Positions 28,778 to 39,932 are shown, counted from the stretch's first letter. The stretch is DNA of 64,000 nucleotides from Eutreptiella sp. 'Long Island Sound 2002' (GCA_964036045.1 OZ038378.1:58751408-58815407), one strand, 5' to 3'. Notes: generated from the letters alone by a model not told the origin. Numbers and translations are program-made.

Positions 28778-29007
28778 TGCAGGAGGTCACAGACACAGGC
28801 AAGCGCAGATAGTCGCAGATGCATTGCGCCTGTAGGATTTGCGATTATTTGCATTTATCATGTCTTCGATATCTTCTGTGGTTGATTGCTGTTGTATGTT
28901 TGTATATGTTTATCATTATTGATTACTGTCATTTCAGGCTTTGTTTAGACACGCGTACATGTCTTGCTGCTCGTGGGATATGATGGGTACCAAGTACGTT
29001 AGTGTTT
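28778..29007 (+). repeat. Right terminal repeat of S
   Basis: Partner of 26517-26746. B sequence resumes just after it with CCTTGGCCTG, which in copy 3 directly follows TTCCTCATGG. Confidence 0.7.
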
Positions 29008-29693
29008 AGCCTTGGCCTGTTTGAGCCAGGCCTCATTGGTTTCGGGTGTGTTTGGACCGCTGGGGGATCCTTGAGCCCAGTAGACTGCCGTATGGAGGGC
29101 TTCCCACAGGGCGCCTTCGCGGCCTGTGAGTGTGGTGGCTTGGCCTCTTTGTGGAGGGTACTCCGGGTGTACTTCCAGGGTGTAGGCCTGGGCCGCCATG
29201 AGGACTCCATGTGTCCAGTGGAGGACCCACCATTGGGCGTCCGCTTTGACGATCTGGACGGCGGGTTGTTCGGGGGGCGTGTCCAGGGTGTCCCACGATG
29301 CAATGGCTAGTTCTATCGTTGAGGGGTGGAGGTGTTGGGTGGCCCTGAGGCGTAGGGGTTGATCGATATGGAAGAGGGTGACGGGATCTTTGGGGCCTGG
29401 CGGTTGTGGGGGCATCGCTGGGATGGCAGTGGGGGACCAGTGGTGTTCGTGGGCGGCGAGGGTGTATAGGGCACGGTGATGATGTGTTGGGCTTGTCCCA
29501 AAAGGACGATATGGCGCTCCGTGCCGAAGTCCTTTGGTACGTGGGCTGTGGGGTGGACGGTAATGTGGGCCAGAGCGCGTTGGTGGGCCTCTTTTCTTCT
29601 GTCTGGCGCCTGCGACCATTTGTCCCCTGGGATGTGTTGGTGTTGGTGTTTTGGTGGGGGCGGTCCTCAGGCGAGAGACTCGACCCCGTGCAG
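29008..29693 (-). pseudogene. LINE B copy 1: N-terminal region fragment
   Basis: Collinear with about 49730-50420 of copy 3 (HHRALYTLAAHEHHW, LFHIDQPLRLRATQHL, IASWDTLDTPPEQPAV, DAQWWVLHWTHGVLMAAQAY). The frame is open for most of its length. No known domain; the conserved His/Trp content suggests a folded unit. It is interrupted at 29693 by element T. Confidence 0.55.
29690..29693. repeat. 4-bp target duplication of T, left (GCAG)
   Basis: GCAG precedes the left LTR and is repeated at 33156-33159 after the right LTR. Removing T plus one copy gives continuity with uninterrupted B near 50430. Confidence 0.7.
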
Positions 29694-29958
29694 TGTAATA
29701 GGACTCAGAGTAAAGATCGCTAGTGCGATCGCGTGTGTCGCGCATGCGTAGCATAGGCCAGATCAGAATAAAGTAGGCATATCAGAAAGCATAAATTAGG
29801 TATGTATTTTACACTCAAAATGTTTGTACAGATTGACGGGATGATATCAAGTTTTGGTTATTGTTCTTGAGTGCTTCCCAGACGTTAGAAAGAGATAGAT
29901 CAAAATGAAGGATTTCGACAAGGATGATCAGAATCTAACCAAGGACAAGACCATTACA
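29694..29958 (+). repeat. Left LTR of T
   Basis: 265 bp, TGTAATAGGACTC to GACCATTACA. Contains the palindromic GATCGC...GCGATC near 29710-29730. Confidence 0.85.
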
Positions 29959-32890
29959 ATCCCGTTAATCGAAAAAGAGTTTTTGCTTATGCTGTGCGTG
30001 CTTGCTGCGACGTTGGACAAGTACGGCGCCAAGGATCCACATCGGCGCCAAGGGCAATTGCACAGCGCCTACAGCGCTGTGAGTGGCTGCGCTGTACAAG
30101 CCGCCATGAGCAGAACCAGGACGGCGCTGATGGGAGCGCTGCCAGAAGGAGTGAGGTGCTGACAGCGCCCTCATCAACGACTGCGCCGTGCAGACCGCCA
30201 CAAGCAGAAGTAGAGCGCTGATAGGAGCGCCACCAGAAGGAGTTGACGGCTCATTTATCAAAAACGGCACTTTGTTGGGCGCGAGGAGGGCGAAACAGCG
30301 CGTTGGTCACCGCCGTCAGCAGGAATGGGGCGCCTACAGCGCGTTGGCCACCGCCATCAGCAGGAATGGGGCGCCTACAGCGCCTTGGTTAGCGCCAGGT
30401 CTGGTGAGACAGCCCCTTGACTGCCCCTTCACAGCGCCGTCGTAAGGGGTGGGGCGCCCACGTTGCTTTGGACCGCCGTGGCGCGGGTGGCACTTTCTGA
30501 GAAGGCGCCTGTGGACCTTGACAAGGGACGGCACGAAGTGACAGTAGGTAAATTTTGGTGTTGGCTGCTTTCCAGCCTTTGAATTTGCGTCGTGTTGCAT
30601 TTTGTGTCGTTTGCTTCGTTCGCTTGAGCGACCGTTATCATTGTATTATTAATTTTTGACACTGCTTTGCGTTTGGTGTGCCACTCCTGGTTTGCAGGTG
30701 CAGAGCATCGCAAGCGTGTCACGGGAGCGGCCGCACGAGAGCAGTGGGATGCGGGTATGGTGAGCAACAATGCACACGTTTCAGGTGTGGCGACTGTTGC
30801 ATGCCAGCTTTGTGTTCGCTCGTTTTCGTTTTGTCTTCGCCGTGTTTCGTTTCCTTGTCAAGAGTTTATTCTTTGGTACTGCTCTGTGATTCTGTGTGTT
30901 TGTGTCTGTGCAGAGGTGGAACAAGAGCAACACAAGGCAACACGAAATGTGAGCACACGCGGACACGTCCTGTTTACAGGTGTGTTGTGTGTTGCATGCC
31001 TGCTGTGTGTTCGCTTCGTTCGTTTGTGTTTGTGTCGCGTTGGCTTTTGTGCTCCTGCCTTTGCAGGTTGAACAGCCAAGAATCCAGGATTCCAATGAGT
31101 TGATGTACATTTTGGGTATGTGCTCCGTGTGCAGTGAGTGAGTTTTTCACCTTTCAGTGTGTTTGTATATGCATACGTATAGACAGGCTTGCCTTCCTTC
31201 TCCTGTTTTGGCAGTTTTTGCTACTCTTTCTCATCTCAGTGTTTTTGTGTCTTTTTGGGGCTTGTTTGTTTGGTTGCAGTTGCGTTCCTTCGCCTTCGGC
31301 GGACACGCACGACCCAGTTTGGGTGCTTCTGCTTCCTCTTTGTTTCTTTCATTTTCTGTTTGTGTTGTTGGTGGTCGCTACTTCTACTTTTTCTCTTTTC
31401 AGCCGGTGAGTGGCGGTTTGTTGTCTGGTTGGACCTGTGCTTAGCGAGCACTCGTTTAGGTAAGACAGTAACCCCCACTGTAGGCATAGCGAATCCCGCT
31501 CGAGGCGCCTTATGAGTCTCGTAGTCCTTTGGGCGCCTTCTTAAGCCCTTTTTTTTGTCAGTCCTGGCCTTGGGTTGGTACGGCAGGACACCCCACCTTG
31601 AGTTGAGAGGGGATTCTTTTTCTCGGGGTGGCGCCTACTCGGGTCGGGCCGGTGATTTACCACGGCCTCTGTTTGCCTGCGCAGGCGTAGGTGTACAGGA
31701 GTGTTACCGCTGCCTCGGGCAGCTTGACGGTTTCTTTTTTTCTGTTTTGGCTCTCTGAATATTTTTGCCACATGACCCGTGATGGTGTGTGTATGTTTTT
31801 TAAACTACTCTTGTTCATTTCTTTTGGTTGCCCAGTCTTTTTTTTTTGAGTGTTTATTTTCTCTCTGTCCAGGTAACTTGTACCATATTTTTTTGTGTGT
31901 TTTTCATTTCTGGTGAGCGTGTGCATTTGTGCGTGCGTACGAGGTGTCAAGGCGTTAACGTGGTTTGCTTGAGTCCAGCCTGTTTTCTTTCTTTAATCTA
32001 TTACAGAAGTACAGTTACGTGTTACAGAACAGGATATAATGATAAAAATATTTCAGGTTGAATGTCAGTGGTTTCCTTTGCGTTTTTATACATCGTGTGC
32101 ATTAGCATAGTTGTCGTTTGGGTGTGTGTATTTTCTAACCTCTGTGCGTTCATGCAGGTCAGGTCAACAGAAGTGGGAATCAGCGGTGTACGATGGTGGA
32201 TGTGTACTGACGATCCAACACGTTGTGGTTCTTCTTTTATATGACATGCATGTTCTGTTGTTTCTGTTTTGCTTTTGCAGTGCCAGCAAGTGGAGAACTT
32301 CAAAAGACATCAGAGGGTCCTGAATTCGGGGCGGGACCAAAGAACTTTAACCACGTACAGGTTAATGGGATTTCTACATTACATCAAGTTCCAGCACTGT
32401 TTTTAGAGACGCACGAAAACACGAGGCAGTTCTCCACTTGCTGCGTGTACTGCAGGGCAGGCAGGGATTTTGTACATTAGCTGACCTTTTCAGGCAGGCA
32501 GAAAATTGTTAAAGATTTTCTGACAGCCCCCTTCTCTTTTTTTTTCAGAGAGCTTTTGGGGCTGCATTGCCTGCTTAGCCATTGCTGCAGGCAGTTTCTG
32601 TGTGAGGGCAGGTTAGTATTGTAGATTGCAGTGTAGTCCAGGCCCCCCGTTCCACCCCCACCTCCACTCTAACAAGTATGTGGGGCTGCAGTGTACTTCA
32701 GTCCTGCAGCACGCCATAGTAAAGTTTTTTCCGGGTTGTGTGTTTGACTTTTTTGTTTGACACCCTGCTCTGGACTGTCTACAGCAGCTCAGCCCCCCCC
32801 GCCCCCACACTAGTGTAAAGATCTGAGTGTCTTTTTTCCTTAGTCAGCCATTTGCTGAGGTAGACCCCAGCAAATAGCTTGGGAAGGGAA
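29959..32890. other. Interior of T, no retroviral-type genes
   Basis: The first 500 bp are rich in GGCGC/GCGCC and include a 41-bp unit repeated twice in tandem at 30298-30338 and 30339-30379. From about 30600 the sequence becomes T/G-rich, with several (T)nGCAG or TTTCAG motifs (about 30695, 31066, 32280) each followed by short purine-rich stretches, reminiscent of intron-exon alternation. I can assemble no protein. It may hold captured host gene pieces. Confidence 0.45.
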
Positions 32891-33155
32891 TGTAATAGGA
32901 CACAGAGTAAAGATCGCTAGTGCGATCGCGTCTGTCGCTTATGCGTAGCATAGGCCAGATCAGAATAAAGTAGGCATATCAGAAAGCATAAATTAGGTAT
33001 GTATTTTACACTCAAAATGTTTGTACAGATTGACGGGATGATATTAAGTTTTGGTTATTGTTCTCCAGTGCTTCGCAGACTTTAGAAGGAGATAGATCAA
33101 AATGAAGCATTTCGACAAGGATGATCAGAATCAAACCAAGGACAAGACCATTACA
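32891..33155 (+). repeat. Right LTR of T
   Basis: 265 bp, starting TGTAATAGGACAC and ending GACCATTACA; preceded by the polypurine tract and followed by GCAG. Confidence 0.85.
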
Positions 33156-33159
33156 GCAG

Positions 33160-33388
33160 GGGGATGGCGTGTGCCCTTGACCTGTTAAGCAGGATGTATA
33201 TGCCTGGGTCCCCTGGTACGGTGCCCAGGTACATGTTGCCCGTGATGGTGGGGCCCAGGAGCGGTTGGCGCAGGGGCGAGGTGCAGGGGTTGGAGCAGGG
33301 CGGGTCGTGGTGTTCACATCGGGGGTGAGTGATGCTGTGTGGGGTGATGTGTGCGGCGAAGGGTCCAACGGCGCGCTGTAGTCTATCG
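33160..33388 (-). pseudogene. LINE B copy 1: upstream-most fragment
   Basis: Minus frame DRLQRAVGPFAAHITPHSI then CEHHDPPCSNPC (three Cys, two His) and TITGNMYLGTVPGD, matching 50470-50680 of copy 3. Here the codon after PCT is Ser, whereas copy 3 has a stop, so the ancestral B frame was open across this point. Similarity to B ends near 33388, where a minisatellite begins. Confidence 0.6.
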
Positions 33389-33640
33389 GTGGCGACAGGG
33401 AGACGGCAGGGGAGCAACAGGAATCAAGATATAGCGACAGGATGAGCGACAGGAGAACAAAAAGAAGACGACAGGAGGGTTACAGGGCTAATGGCGACAG
33501 GGGAGCGGCGAGGAAGCGACAGGAGAAAGCAACAGGAGAACGGAAGAAGAGCGACAGGAGAGCAACAGGATGTTTCTTTGCGACACGAAGGCGACAAAAA
33601 GGCGACAGAGGTGCAACAGGAGACCAACGGGGTTGTGGAA
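33389..33640. repeat. Degenerate GCGACAGG minisatellite, block 1
   Basis: Irregular tandem array of 8-12 bp units around the core (G)CGACAGG(A)/GCAACAGG. The same array type recurs at 35412-36055. Confidence 0.7.
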
Positions 33641-34198
33641 GACGACAAGCAAGACAAAATACTACATGGCTTTTTTCATAGATGGATATATATCTAAGCA
33701 AAATGGGAACCAATGTTTTACATGTATTTGGATTCTAATTAAGATGTCATTTAATTGTGCCATGGACAAGGATTTAGTGTTTGGTGAATTTTTGTTTTTT
33801 TTGGAATCACTACATTCCACAGGTAGATTTCACCTGAAAAAGAGAGTAAATGATAAAGATAAGGATAAGTGTCAACGGCAAACTGTCTCAATCAGAAATG
33901 CCCCCACAGCAAGAACTGGTCCAGACAGCAAGAATGTTTATTTATGCAAGCATTTGTTTGTCAAACGCAAAGGTATTGCTCTTGAGTTAATTCAAAATTT
34001 GATTTCCCTTGTGCTACTCTGTGTCCTCTTCTTTCCAAATGTCCTGTTCATAGGCTTTTGCAGCTATACCCATGCTCTCCATGATCTCACACCAGTCCCC
34101 AAGGGACACTGAAGCGTTGGATGAGGGCAGAAATAGATAGAAGGGCAAGACAATGAAAAGAAGAATGAGATGAAGCAGAAACAAGAAAGGAAAGGGAC

Positions 34199-34199
<1 letters not shown>
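33641..34199. other. AT-rich segment with an exon-like open frame
   Basis: Plus-strand frame through 33750-34040 (FGEFLFFLESLHSTGRFHLK, NAPTARTGPDSKNVYLCKHL) has protein-like composition but no recognised family and no clear start. GCAGCTATACCC near 34060 and a TCCACAG near 33820 could be splice sites. I cannot decide between a gene remnant and chance. Confidence 0.25.

Positions 34200-34231
<32 letters not shown>
34200..34231. repeat. (TG)n microsatellite
   Basis: About 15 uninterrupted TG units, directly upstream of the CAGCAC minisatellite. Confidence 0.9.
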
Positions 34232-34239
34232 GAACGTAG

Positions 34240-35255
34240 CACCGCACGGTACAGCACAGCACAATTTCACATCGCACAGGACAGCACAGCACCATTCAGC
34301 ACCGCCCAGCACAGCACAGCTCCACTCAGCACCGCACGGCCCAGCACAGCACCAGTCAGCACCGCACGGCACAGCACAGCACAATTCAGCACCGCACGGC
34401 ACAGCAGAGCACAACTCAGGACTCTCCAGCACAGCACAGCACCATTTAGCAAGACACGGCACACAAATACCGTTGCACGGCGCAGCGCAGCACCATTATT
34501 CACCGCAGGGCAAAGCACAGCACCATTTTTCACCGCACGGAAAAGCACAGCACCATTCAGCACTGCATGGCACAGCGCAGCACGATTCTACACTGCAAGG
34601 CACAGCACAGGACCATTTAGCACCGCACAGCATACACCTAACACGGCATGGCAGAGCACAGCACCATTATCCTCCGCACACCACAGCACAGCACCATTCA
34701 GCACTGCCCGGCAGAGCACAGCACCACACGGCACCGCACGGCACAGCACAGCACCATTCAGCACCGCACGGCACCGCACAGCACAATTCAGCACGGCACG
34801 GCACAGCACAGCACAACTCAGCACTGCAAAGCACAGCAAGGCACCATTTAGCACAGCACAGCACACCCATACCACCGCACGTCGCAGCGCAGCACCATTA
34901 ATCACTGCAGGGCACATCACAGCACCATTATTTACCGCCCGGCACAGCACAGCACCATTCAGCACTGCACGGCACAGTACAGCACCATTCAGCGCTGCAA
35001 GGCACAGCACAGCACCATTTAGCACCGAACGGCATAGACTTAACACCGCAAGGCTCAGCGAAGCAACATTATTCACCGCACGGCACAGCACAGCACCATT
35101 TCGCACCGCACGGCAGAGCACAGCACCATTCAGCACCGCACGGCACAGAACAGCACCATTACTTACCACAACGGCACAGCACAGCGCAGCTCAGCACGGC
35201 ACAGCACAGCACAGCAAAGTTTAGCACAGCCCAGCACAGCACAGCACATTGCTTT
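34240..35255. repeat. 1-kb minisatellite, ~30-bp CAGCACCGCACGGCACAG units
   Basis: Tandem array with a basic unit near 30 bp built from CACCGCACGGCACAGCACAG plus a CACCATT(C/T)AG spacer, itself composed of smaller CAGCA repeats. Higher-order variation appears (units ending in a TTTAGCA and CACACC block about every 200 bp near 34440, 34625 and 34850). ORFs across it on both strands are translations of the repeat. Confidence 0.9.
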
Positions 35256-35411
35256 TCCGAACCAAATCATGCCATTTGCATAGATAAATGGGAGAACAAG
35301 GAGTTGGAAAACAACAATGGGGATGCTTGGGAGCCACAAGATGGTGAAGCGCAAGGGGAAAGGAAAAGATGGCAACAGCGACAAGGTCTCTTTTTTACCG
35401 GACCAAAAAGA
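35256..35411. other. Unique spacer between minisatellites
   Basis: Short purine-rich segment (GGAGAACAAGGAGTTGG region) with no gene. Confidence 0.4.
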
Positions 35412-36055
35412 CGCCAAAAGGGGACAGGCAGGCGACATGAAAGTGACAGGGACGCGACAGGCTGGCGACAGGCAGTTGACAGGAAAGCAACAGGCAAGCC
35501 ACAAAGAAACAACAGGGGAGCAACAGAGTAACACATTGCGCAACAGGGAAGCGGCAGTGAGGCGACAGGCAGGCGACAGGAAGCCGAGGGGCAAGCCACA
35601 GGCAAGCGACTGGAGAGCCACAGGGTGGCATGTTGGCCAGCAGGGAGGGGACAGGGAGGCGACAGGAAAGCAACAGGAAGACGACAGGCAAGCAACAGGA
35701 GAGCGGCACGGAGGCAACAGAAAAAATCGACAGGAGAGCTACAGGAAAGAAGGACAGGAGTGCGACAATAAAGCGACAGGAAGGCGGCTCGCAAAAAATA
35801 GCATAGCGACAACAAACAACAGGAAGCAATAGGAAGCAACAGGGTAGCAACAAAAGGGCGGCAGGTCAGCGACAGGGGGACAGCAGAGGAGCAACAGGAG
35901 ACCAACAGGGAATCAACAGGGAAGCGACAGGGGAGCAACAGGGGGCAAAGAGTGCCAAGAAAGCAACAGGAAGGCATCAGGCAGGCAACGGGAGGGCAAC
36001 AGGGGAGGAAGGCCAACGGAATCTGTTGAGGAAGAATGCCAACAGGTGACAAACA
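35412..36055. repeat. Degenerate GCGACAGG minisatellite, block 2
   Basis: Same unit as block 1 (core CGACAGG/CAACAGG, 8-12 bp spacing), interrupted by short variants. ORFs here on both strands reflect the repeat. Confidence 0.8.
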
Positions 36056-36359
36056 ACAACCGAACGTTTTTACGCGCCCGACGGACCATGTCTTTCAAGT
36101 CCACTTGTGATGCTTCAGTTTTCCTTCAGCGGGCGACTGCCAAGATGTCGGCAAAGACAAAAGCTGCAGCAGTGATGACGACCTTAGTGATAGAGAAGAT
36201 GCGTGGGCTGCTGCTGAAGATTTGGAGGTCAAAGGGTACATTAAAACTTTGAAGGGCTACGCTCAATGAAACGTTCAATGAAGGCGTCAAAATTGAAGGT
36301 TTCTTGGGAGCTTTCATTGAAGCTTCATAGAGAGCGTCATTGAAGCTTTCGTTGAAGCT
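36056..36359. repeat. CATTGAAGCTTT-type short repeats
   Basis: From about 36260 to 36365, units such as CAATGAA(A/G)C, TTCATTGAAGCTT and TCATTGAAGCTTTCGTTG recur in tandem. No gene; the preceding 200 bp are unremarkable. Confidence 0.5.
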
Positions 36360-36972
36360 TTATTGAGAGATGGCACAAGAAGGCCAGCTGTCAAAAATAT
36401 GGCAGCCCTGCAATTTCGAGAAAGGACAAAGACAATTCCTCAGCTGCGCGCCTTTGTAGGCTGCAGCAAGTGCTGCCATGAATTCTGGCCCCTCCATGGG
36501 AAACATTCTGCTCCTTTGACAGAATTACTGACTGTTAGCAACATCAAGGGAAGTCAATCAAGTCGAGCTGAAGTGGACGCCGCAAAATGAGAAAGTGACT
36601 CTGGATCTCTATCAGGCACCGGCAAAGGCGGTCACTTTGAAGAATCTGTCGTAGGATGAAAGAGCCCTGTATCTACGTACAGGCATCAGTCATTATGCCA
36701 TTAAACACTAGCCGAACATTATGACAATGCGGGTCAGCATCATTTCTTGGCCTTTTGGTCTTGCAAACTGACAATAGGTGAGCAAATGTAGAGTCCAAGG
36801 TTGCAATTAGCCTACGCCACTCTCTCTGCGCTGAGGTGCCACATACGGTGACAAAAAAAGGAGGGGCCGAATTTCGTACGGAAGACAACTCATTGGTGGG
36901 CCTGAGGACGGAGCATGTGGACACCCCTACAGATTAATCTGCCGAGACAGGCCGATGGCATGAAAGCCTCAG
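36360..36972 (+). pseudogene. Ty3/gypsy-type pol relic (RT connection and start of RNase H)
   Basis: TIPQLRAFVGCSKCCHEFWP and HGKHSAPLTELLTV match the gypsy pattern (LR-x-FLG...F...APLT-x-LL) after the RT core, and WTPQNEKVTLDLYQAPAKAV matches the following W-x-P...AF-x-x-LK-x-AP block. Near the end GLRTEHVDTPLQINLPRQ (with a frameshift) resembles the RTDH-x-PL start of the RNase H domain. Several stops and shifts show long decay. The relic is cut at 36972 by B copy 3, and its next residues are at 52031-52088. Confidence 0.6.
36956..36972. repeat. 17-bp target duplication of B copy 3, left
   Basis: TGGCATGAAAGCCTCAG; the partner at 52031-52047 differs at one base. The (GTAG)n end of B follows immediately. 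Confidence 0.85.
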
Positions 36973-39161
36973 GTAGGTTGGTAGGTGCACTCCGTCGTGG
37001 AGAGGCGCCCCATGGTTCCCCCTGGCGTCGTCCCTGTGACGAACAGGAGGAGGCTCCGCGCGTGAAGAGGGGAGGCGGCTTACATCCCGCTAGGCCTGAC
37101 TGTTGGCCCCCAACAAAGCGGCCCCGGGCAACACCGGGAGGGCTGATCGCCGCCAGCGTGACGTGCTTGTCTCGCCAGAAGGGTGTGCCCCCGTGCTTGC
37201 GCACGTCCCCTCCTTTGGGTGGAACCCTAGAGGTTCACCGGACTTCCCGGCGTATCCCGTCCCCAAGGCATGCATGCACGTTCCTGGTACTAGGGTTCCG
37301 AGCCGCTTTGGTGTCGCACGCTCCGCCTCCAGTCCCAAAGCAGCGCAGGCTTTAGGATGCAGCCTTACCCCCGGTCTCTGGATCTCGTTTGGCCGGGTCA
37401 GCTGCATGGCACGGGCTGCCTCATTGCCCGGGCTGTGGACACTTGGTTTCCTACTGTTGTGCGGCGTTTGTGTTTGGGTCCGGGTTAGGGTTGGGTGTGG
37501 GTTTAGTTAACCCCGCCAGTCCTGGCTGGGGCCTTAGGCGGGTGTGTTTGGGTACGGTTTGTGGTGTTGTCCCCCTTTTGCTGGCTGTTTGTGGTGTTGG
37601 TGGTTGGGCTTAGGTTTCGGCCTGCTTATGGGACGTGTGTGGTTGCGTGCGTGCACTGCTTGCCCCCCGCCGTTTCTGGTTCCGGTGTGCGGTGTGGGCG
37701 TGCGTGCTGGGGTTTGGGTTTCGGCTGCGCCCCGCCTCCCCTTGGGGGGATGTTTGCGTGTGTGTGTGCTCGTGCGCCCGTCCCGTGTGGTCTCCTGCAC
37801 TTCCTGGTTCTGGTTGCTGTGCGGGGGTGCGTGTTTGTGCGCGGGCCCTGCTTGTTCCCCGCCTTTCCTGGCTGGGGTGCGGTGTGTGGGCGTGTGTGCT
37901 GGGCCTGGGTCTGGGCTGTGCCCCGCCCTTCTTGGTTGGGTTGTCGGGGTGTGTTTTTTGCGCTTTTTTTTTGGGCGTGTCTTGGTTTGGCTTTGTGGTG
38001 TCGGTTGCTGGCTGTCCCTGTCCCGGGCCTTGTGGTCCCTGTCCCCCCATACCTTTTCATTCGGGCCGGGCTGCTGCCTCTTTTTTTTGTTTCTCCGCGT
38101 GGTGTGTGTCTGCATGTTCCGGTGTCCCTTTTCCCGGTGGGCCGCTGTTCCTGGCTTGGTGTTGCCGGGTTTGGCTGGGTGGTCCCCCTGTGCCTCTTTG
38201 GGGGTCCTGTCTTCGGTGCCCTCTGGGTGGGGGGTTTGGCCGCCTCTTGTGGTGTTGGCGGGCGGTTTGATGGCTGTGGGCTGTTCTCTCGCCCCCCCCC
38301 CTCCCCCCCCTGTTTTTATCCTTCTGGGGGGTGCCTGCCTGATCCTCCCTCTGCCTTCCCTGGGCTAGCGCACGCACCGGCCCGCATTCAGTGTGGTCTT
38401 CGGGCTGCTGTTGGCGGTTGCGTCCTTCTTCGCTGTGATCCGGCCCCATGGGTCGGGTGGGCTATGTACACGTTGGGCTCGGCGCCTCTTCCTGCCAGGT
38501 TAGGTCCTGGCTCTGCCGGCTGGGCGGCTGCGCCAGGCGGCTGCGTGTGGCTCTGGGTTAGGGGGCTGGGGTTGTCCGTGTCCTTTCTCCTCTGCGGTGC
38601 CGGTTTTAACCTTCTGGGTGGTCCGCAATCGTTGTTGCCGGGCGCGCGATGCCCCCTTTTTGGCCTGCGGTGCCGGTGTGTTGCGTGCTCGTGCGGCGCC
38701 TTCCGGTGTGTGCGGTGGCTTGCTTCGATTAGTCCTTCAGGTTAGGATCAGTCGTGCCGTGTTGTGCCGCTCTGTGCCGCGTCGCGTCGCGTCGTGGTGT
38801 GGCGCGTTGCTCTGTGGCGCGCTGTGGTGCGGTGTGCCGTGCTGTCTCGCGTTGTGCCGTGGTGGGTCAGCGGAGGTCAGCCTGGCCTGTGCCGTGGTGC
38901 GGAGTGCGGGCCGGAGTGTGGCTGGCTGGTGACTGGGGGGTGCGGTTAGCTGTGGCTGTCTCGCTGGGTCCGTGCTGTGGGGGCCTGGGCGTGCCGCTTC
39001 GGCTGGTGGGTCGGGTAGGCTTCCGGGGGGTTGCCCTCCCTGGGGGCCTGTGCCTTGGTCCCGTGTCCTCTGGGGGTCCCAGTCCCTAGCCCTGGTCGCT
39101 GTGGCCGTGTCTTCGTCCTCTTCCGGTGCCTGTGAGGTGGCCCTTGTGGCGGCAGGGGTCG
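36973..39161 (-). other. 3' region and tail of LINE B copy 3
   Basis: Non-coding, T/G-rich on plus, matching 7014-8153 and 9596-10278 of copy 2 without the two insertions found there. It ends at 36973 in degenerate CTAC repeats. ORFs on both strands are compositional. Confidence 0.65.
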
Positions 39162-39932
39162 TCACCTGGCGGTGAGGGCGTGGTGGTGCACCGCGCGGCG
39201 GTGTTCCCTGCTGCTTCCTCTGTGGGTGTGGCCCGCTCTACCCGTGTAGGTGTGGCCTCCGTCCCCTGTGTGGTTTCCGGTGGCTGGTGGGTGTGCGCTT
39301 GTCTGATCCGTACGGCGTCCGATGCTTGCTTCAGCGGTGCCTGTTGGGGGGTGCGCCCCCGGGAGTCGTGCGGCGTTCGGTGGGGTGGGGTGGTGCTGGT
39401 CCCCCCGTCGTGGTATGCCCTTCCTGGGTGTGGGTCGTGGCTTTTGCCGTGGTGCCCTTTTTGTCTGTGCCTCGGTCCCCGCTCCCGTCCCTTCCTGGTT
39501 CTTGGGTGGTTTCCTGCCCCCATGTTGTGTCTTTTCCGGCGCCCTGTCCCCATGGGTGCCTGCCCTCACTTCGGGCCCCTCCATGCCCTCTTGCCTGAGT
39601 GCCCCTTGCTGTCCCTTGCCCTCCCCTTGCCCTTGTCCTCCCCCTTCCTGGTGTGGTGGTGGCCGGCTGGGGAGGGGGCACTGATGGCCCCGGCCTGGGG
39701 GTGGGTGGCCTGGAGCCATTGGCGGAGGGCTAGGTGTAGGGGGGTTGAGGCCCCGGACCGCATCACGAAAGAGGGCCTCCCATGTCGCTTGCGGCATGAT
39801 GGCCTCTGGGGCGGCCTCGTTGGGGTCGGCGAGGGTGCGGGTGCACATCTCCTCGAAGGTGTGCACCATGTGCACCCCTTCTCGCCTTTTCGCTCCCCCG
39901 GCCCACTTCACCCAGCGGCAGAGCTCCTGCAA
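39162..39932 (-). pseudogene. LINE B C-terminal globular and basic region, copy 3
   Basis: Open frame with QELCRWVKWAGGAKRREGV, HMVHTFEEMCTRT and EAIMPQATWEALFRDAVRGL, followed by a Lys/Gly-rich and Arg-rich tail. Conserved with copy 2 (11294-11881), though the tail is frame-shifted relative to it. Function unknown. Confidence 0.55.

Larger units (their letters stand above)
26517..29007 (+). mobile_element. LTR-type element S (2491 bp)
   Basis: Two 230-bp direct repeats (26517-26746 and 28778-29007), about 96 % identical by eye, bracket 2.0 kb. The right repeat is preceded by a polypurine tract (AGGAGGGGGG). The left is followed after two bases by TGGTAGCATCGTC, which starts with TGG as a primer-binding site would. 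The repeats start with TG but do not end in a clear CA, and the target duplication is not resolved. Inside is a short zinc-cluster ORF but no RT or integrase, so it is non-autonomous. A degraded second copy lies at 54274-55740. Confidence 0.65.
29694..33155 (+). mobile_element. LTR retrotransposon T, non-autonomous (3462 bp)
   Basis: Two LTRs of exactly 265 bp start TGTAAT and end ATTACA, a perfect inverted terminus of the kind cut by integrase. They are flanked by a 4-bp target duplication. A polypurine tract GGGAAGGGAA (32881-32890) directly precedes the right LTR. The 2.9-kb interior has no Gag, RT or integrase, so it depends on an autonomous partner (a LARD/TRIM-like element). The LTRs differ at roughly 13 positions. 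Strand is set by the PPT. Confidence 0.85.
1321..33388 (-). mobile_element. LINE family B, copy 1: fragment split by three later insertions
   Basis: B-like sequence occupies 1321-2726, 23849-26516, 29008-29693 and 33156-33388. Read on the minus strand it is collinear with the long B copy at 36973-52030, corresponding roughly to that copy's 45.7-50.7 kb part. It lacks the 5' and the 3' thirds of B. It was interrupted by an A element (2727-23848), LTR-type element S (26517-29007) and LTR element T (29694-33155). At the A and T sites, removing the insert and one short target duplication restores continuity with copy 3. The outer ends have no visible target duplication, so this is a truncated or recombined relic. 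Confidence 0.8.

Noticed and set aside
34199-35224. 341-codon ORF made of STAPFSTARH-like repeats
   Set aside because: Translation of the minisatellite; every frame is open because the unit contains no stop.
34240-36055. Possible CRISPR array
   Set aside because: Units are contiguous and degenerate without unique spacers of fixed length, in a eukaryotic retroelement context.
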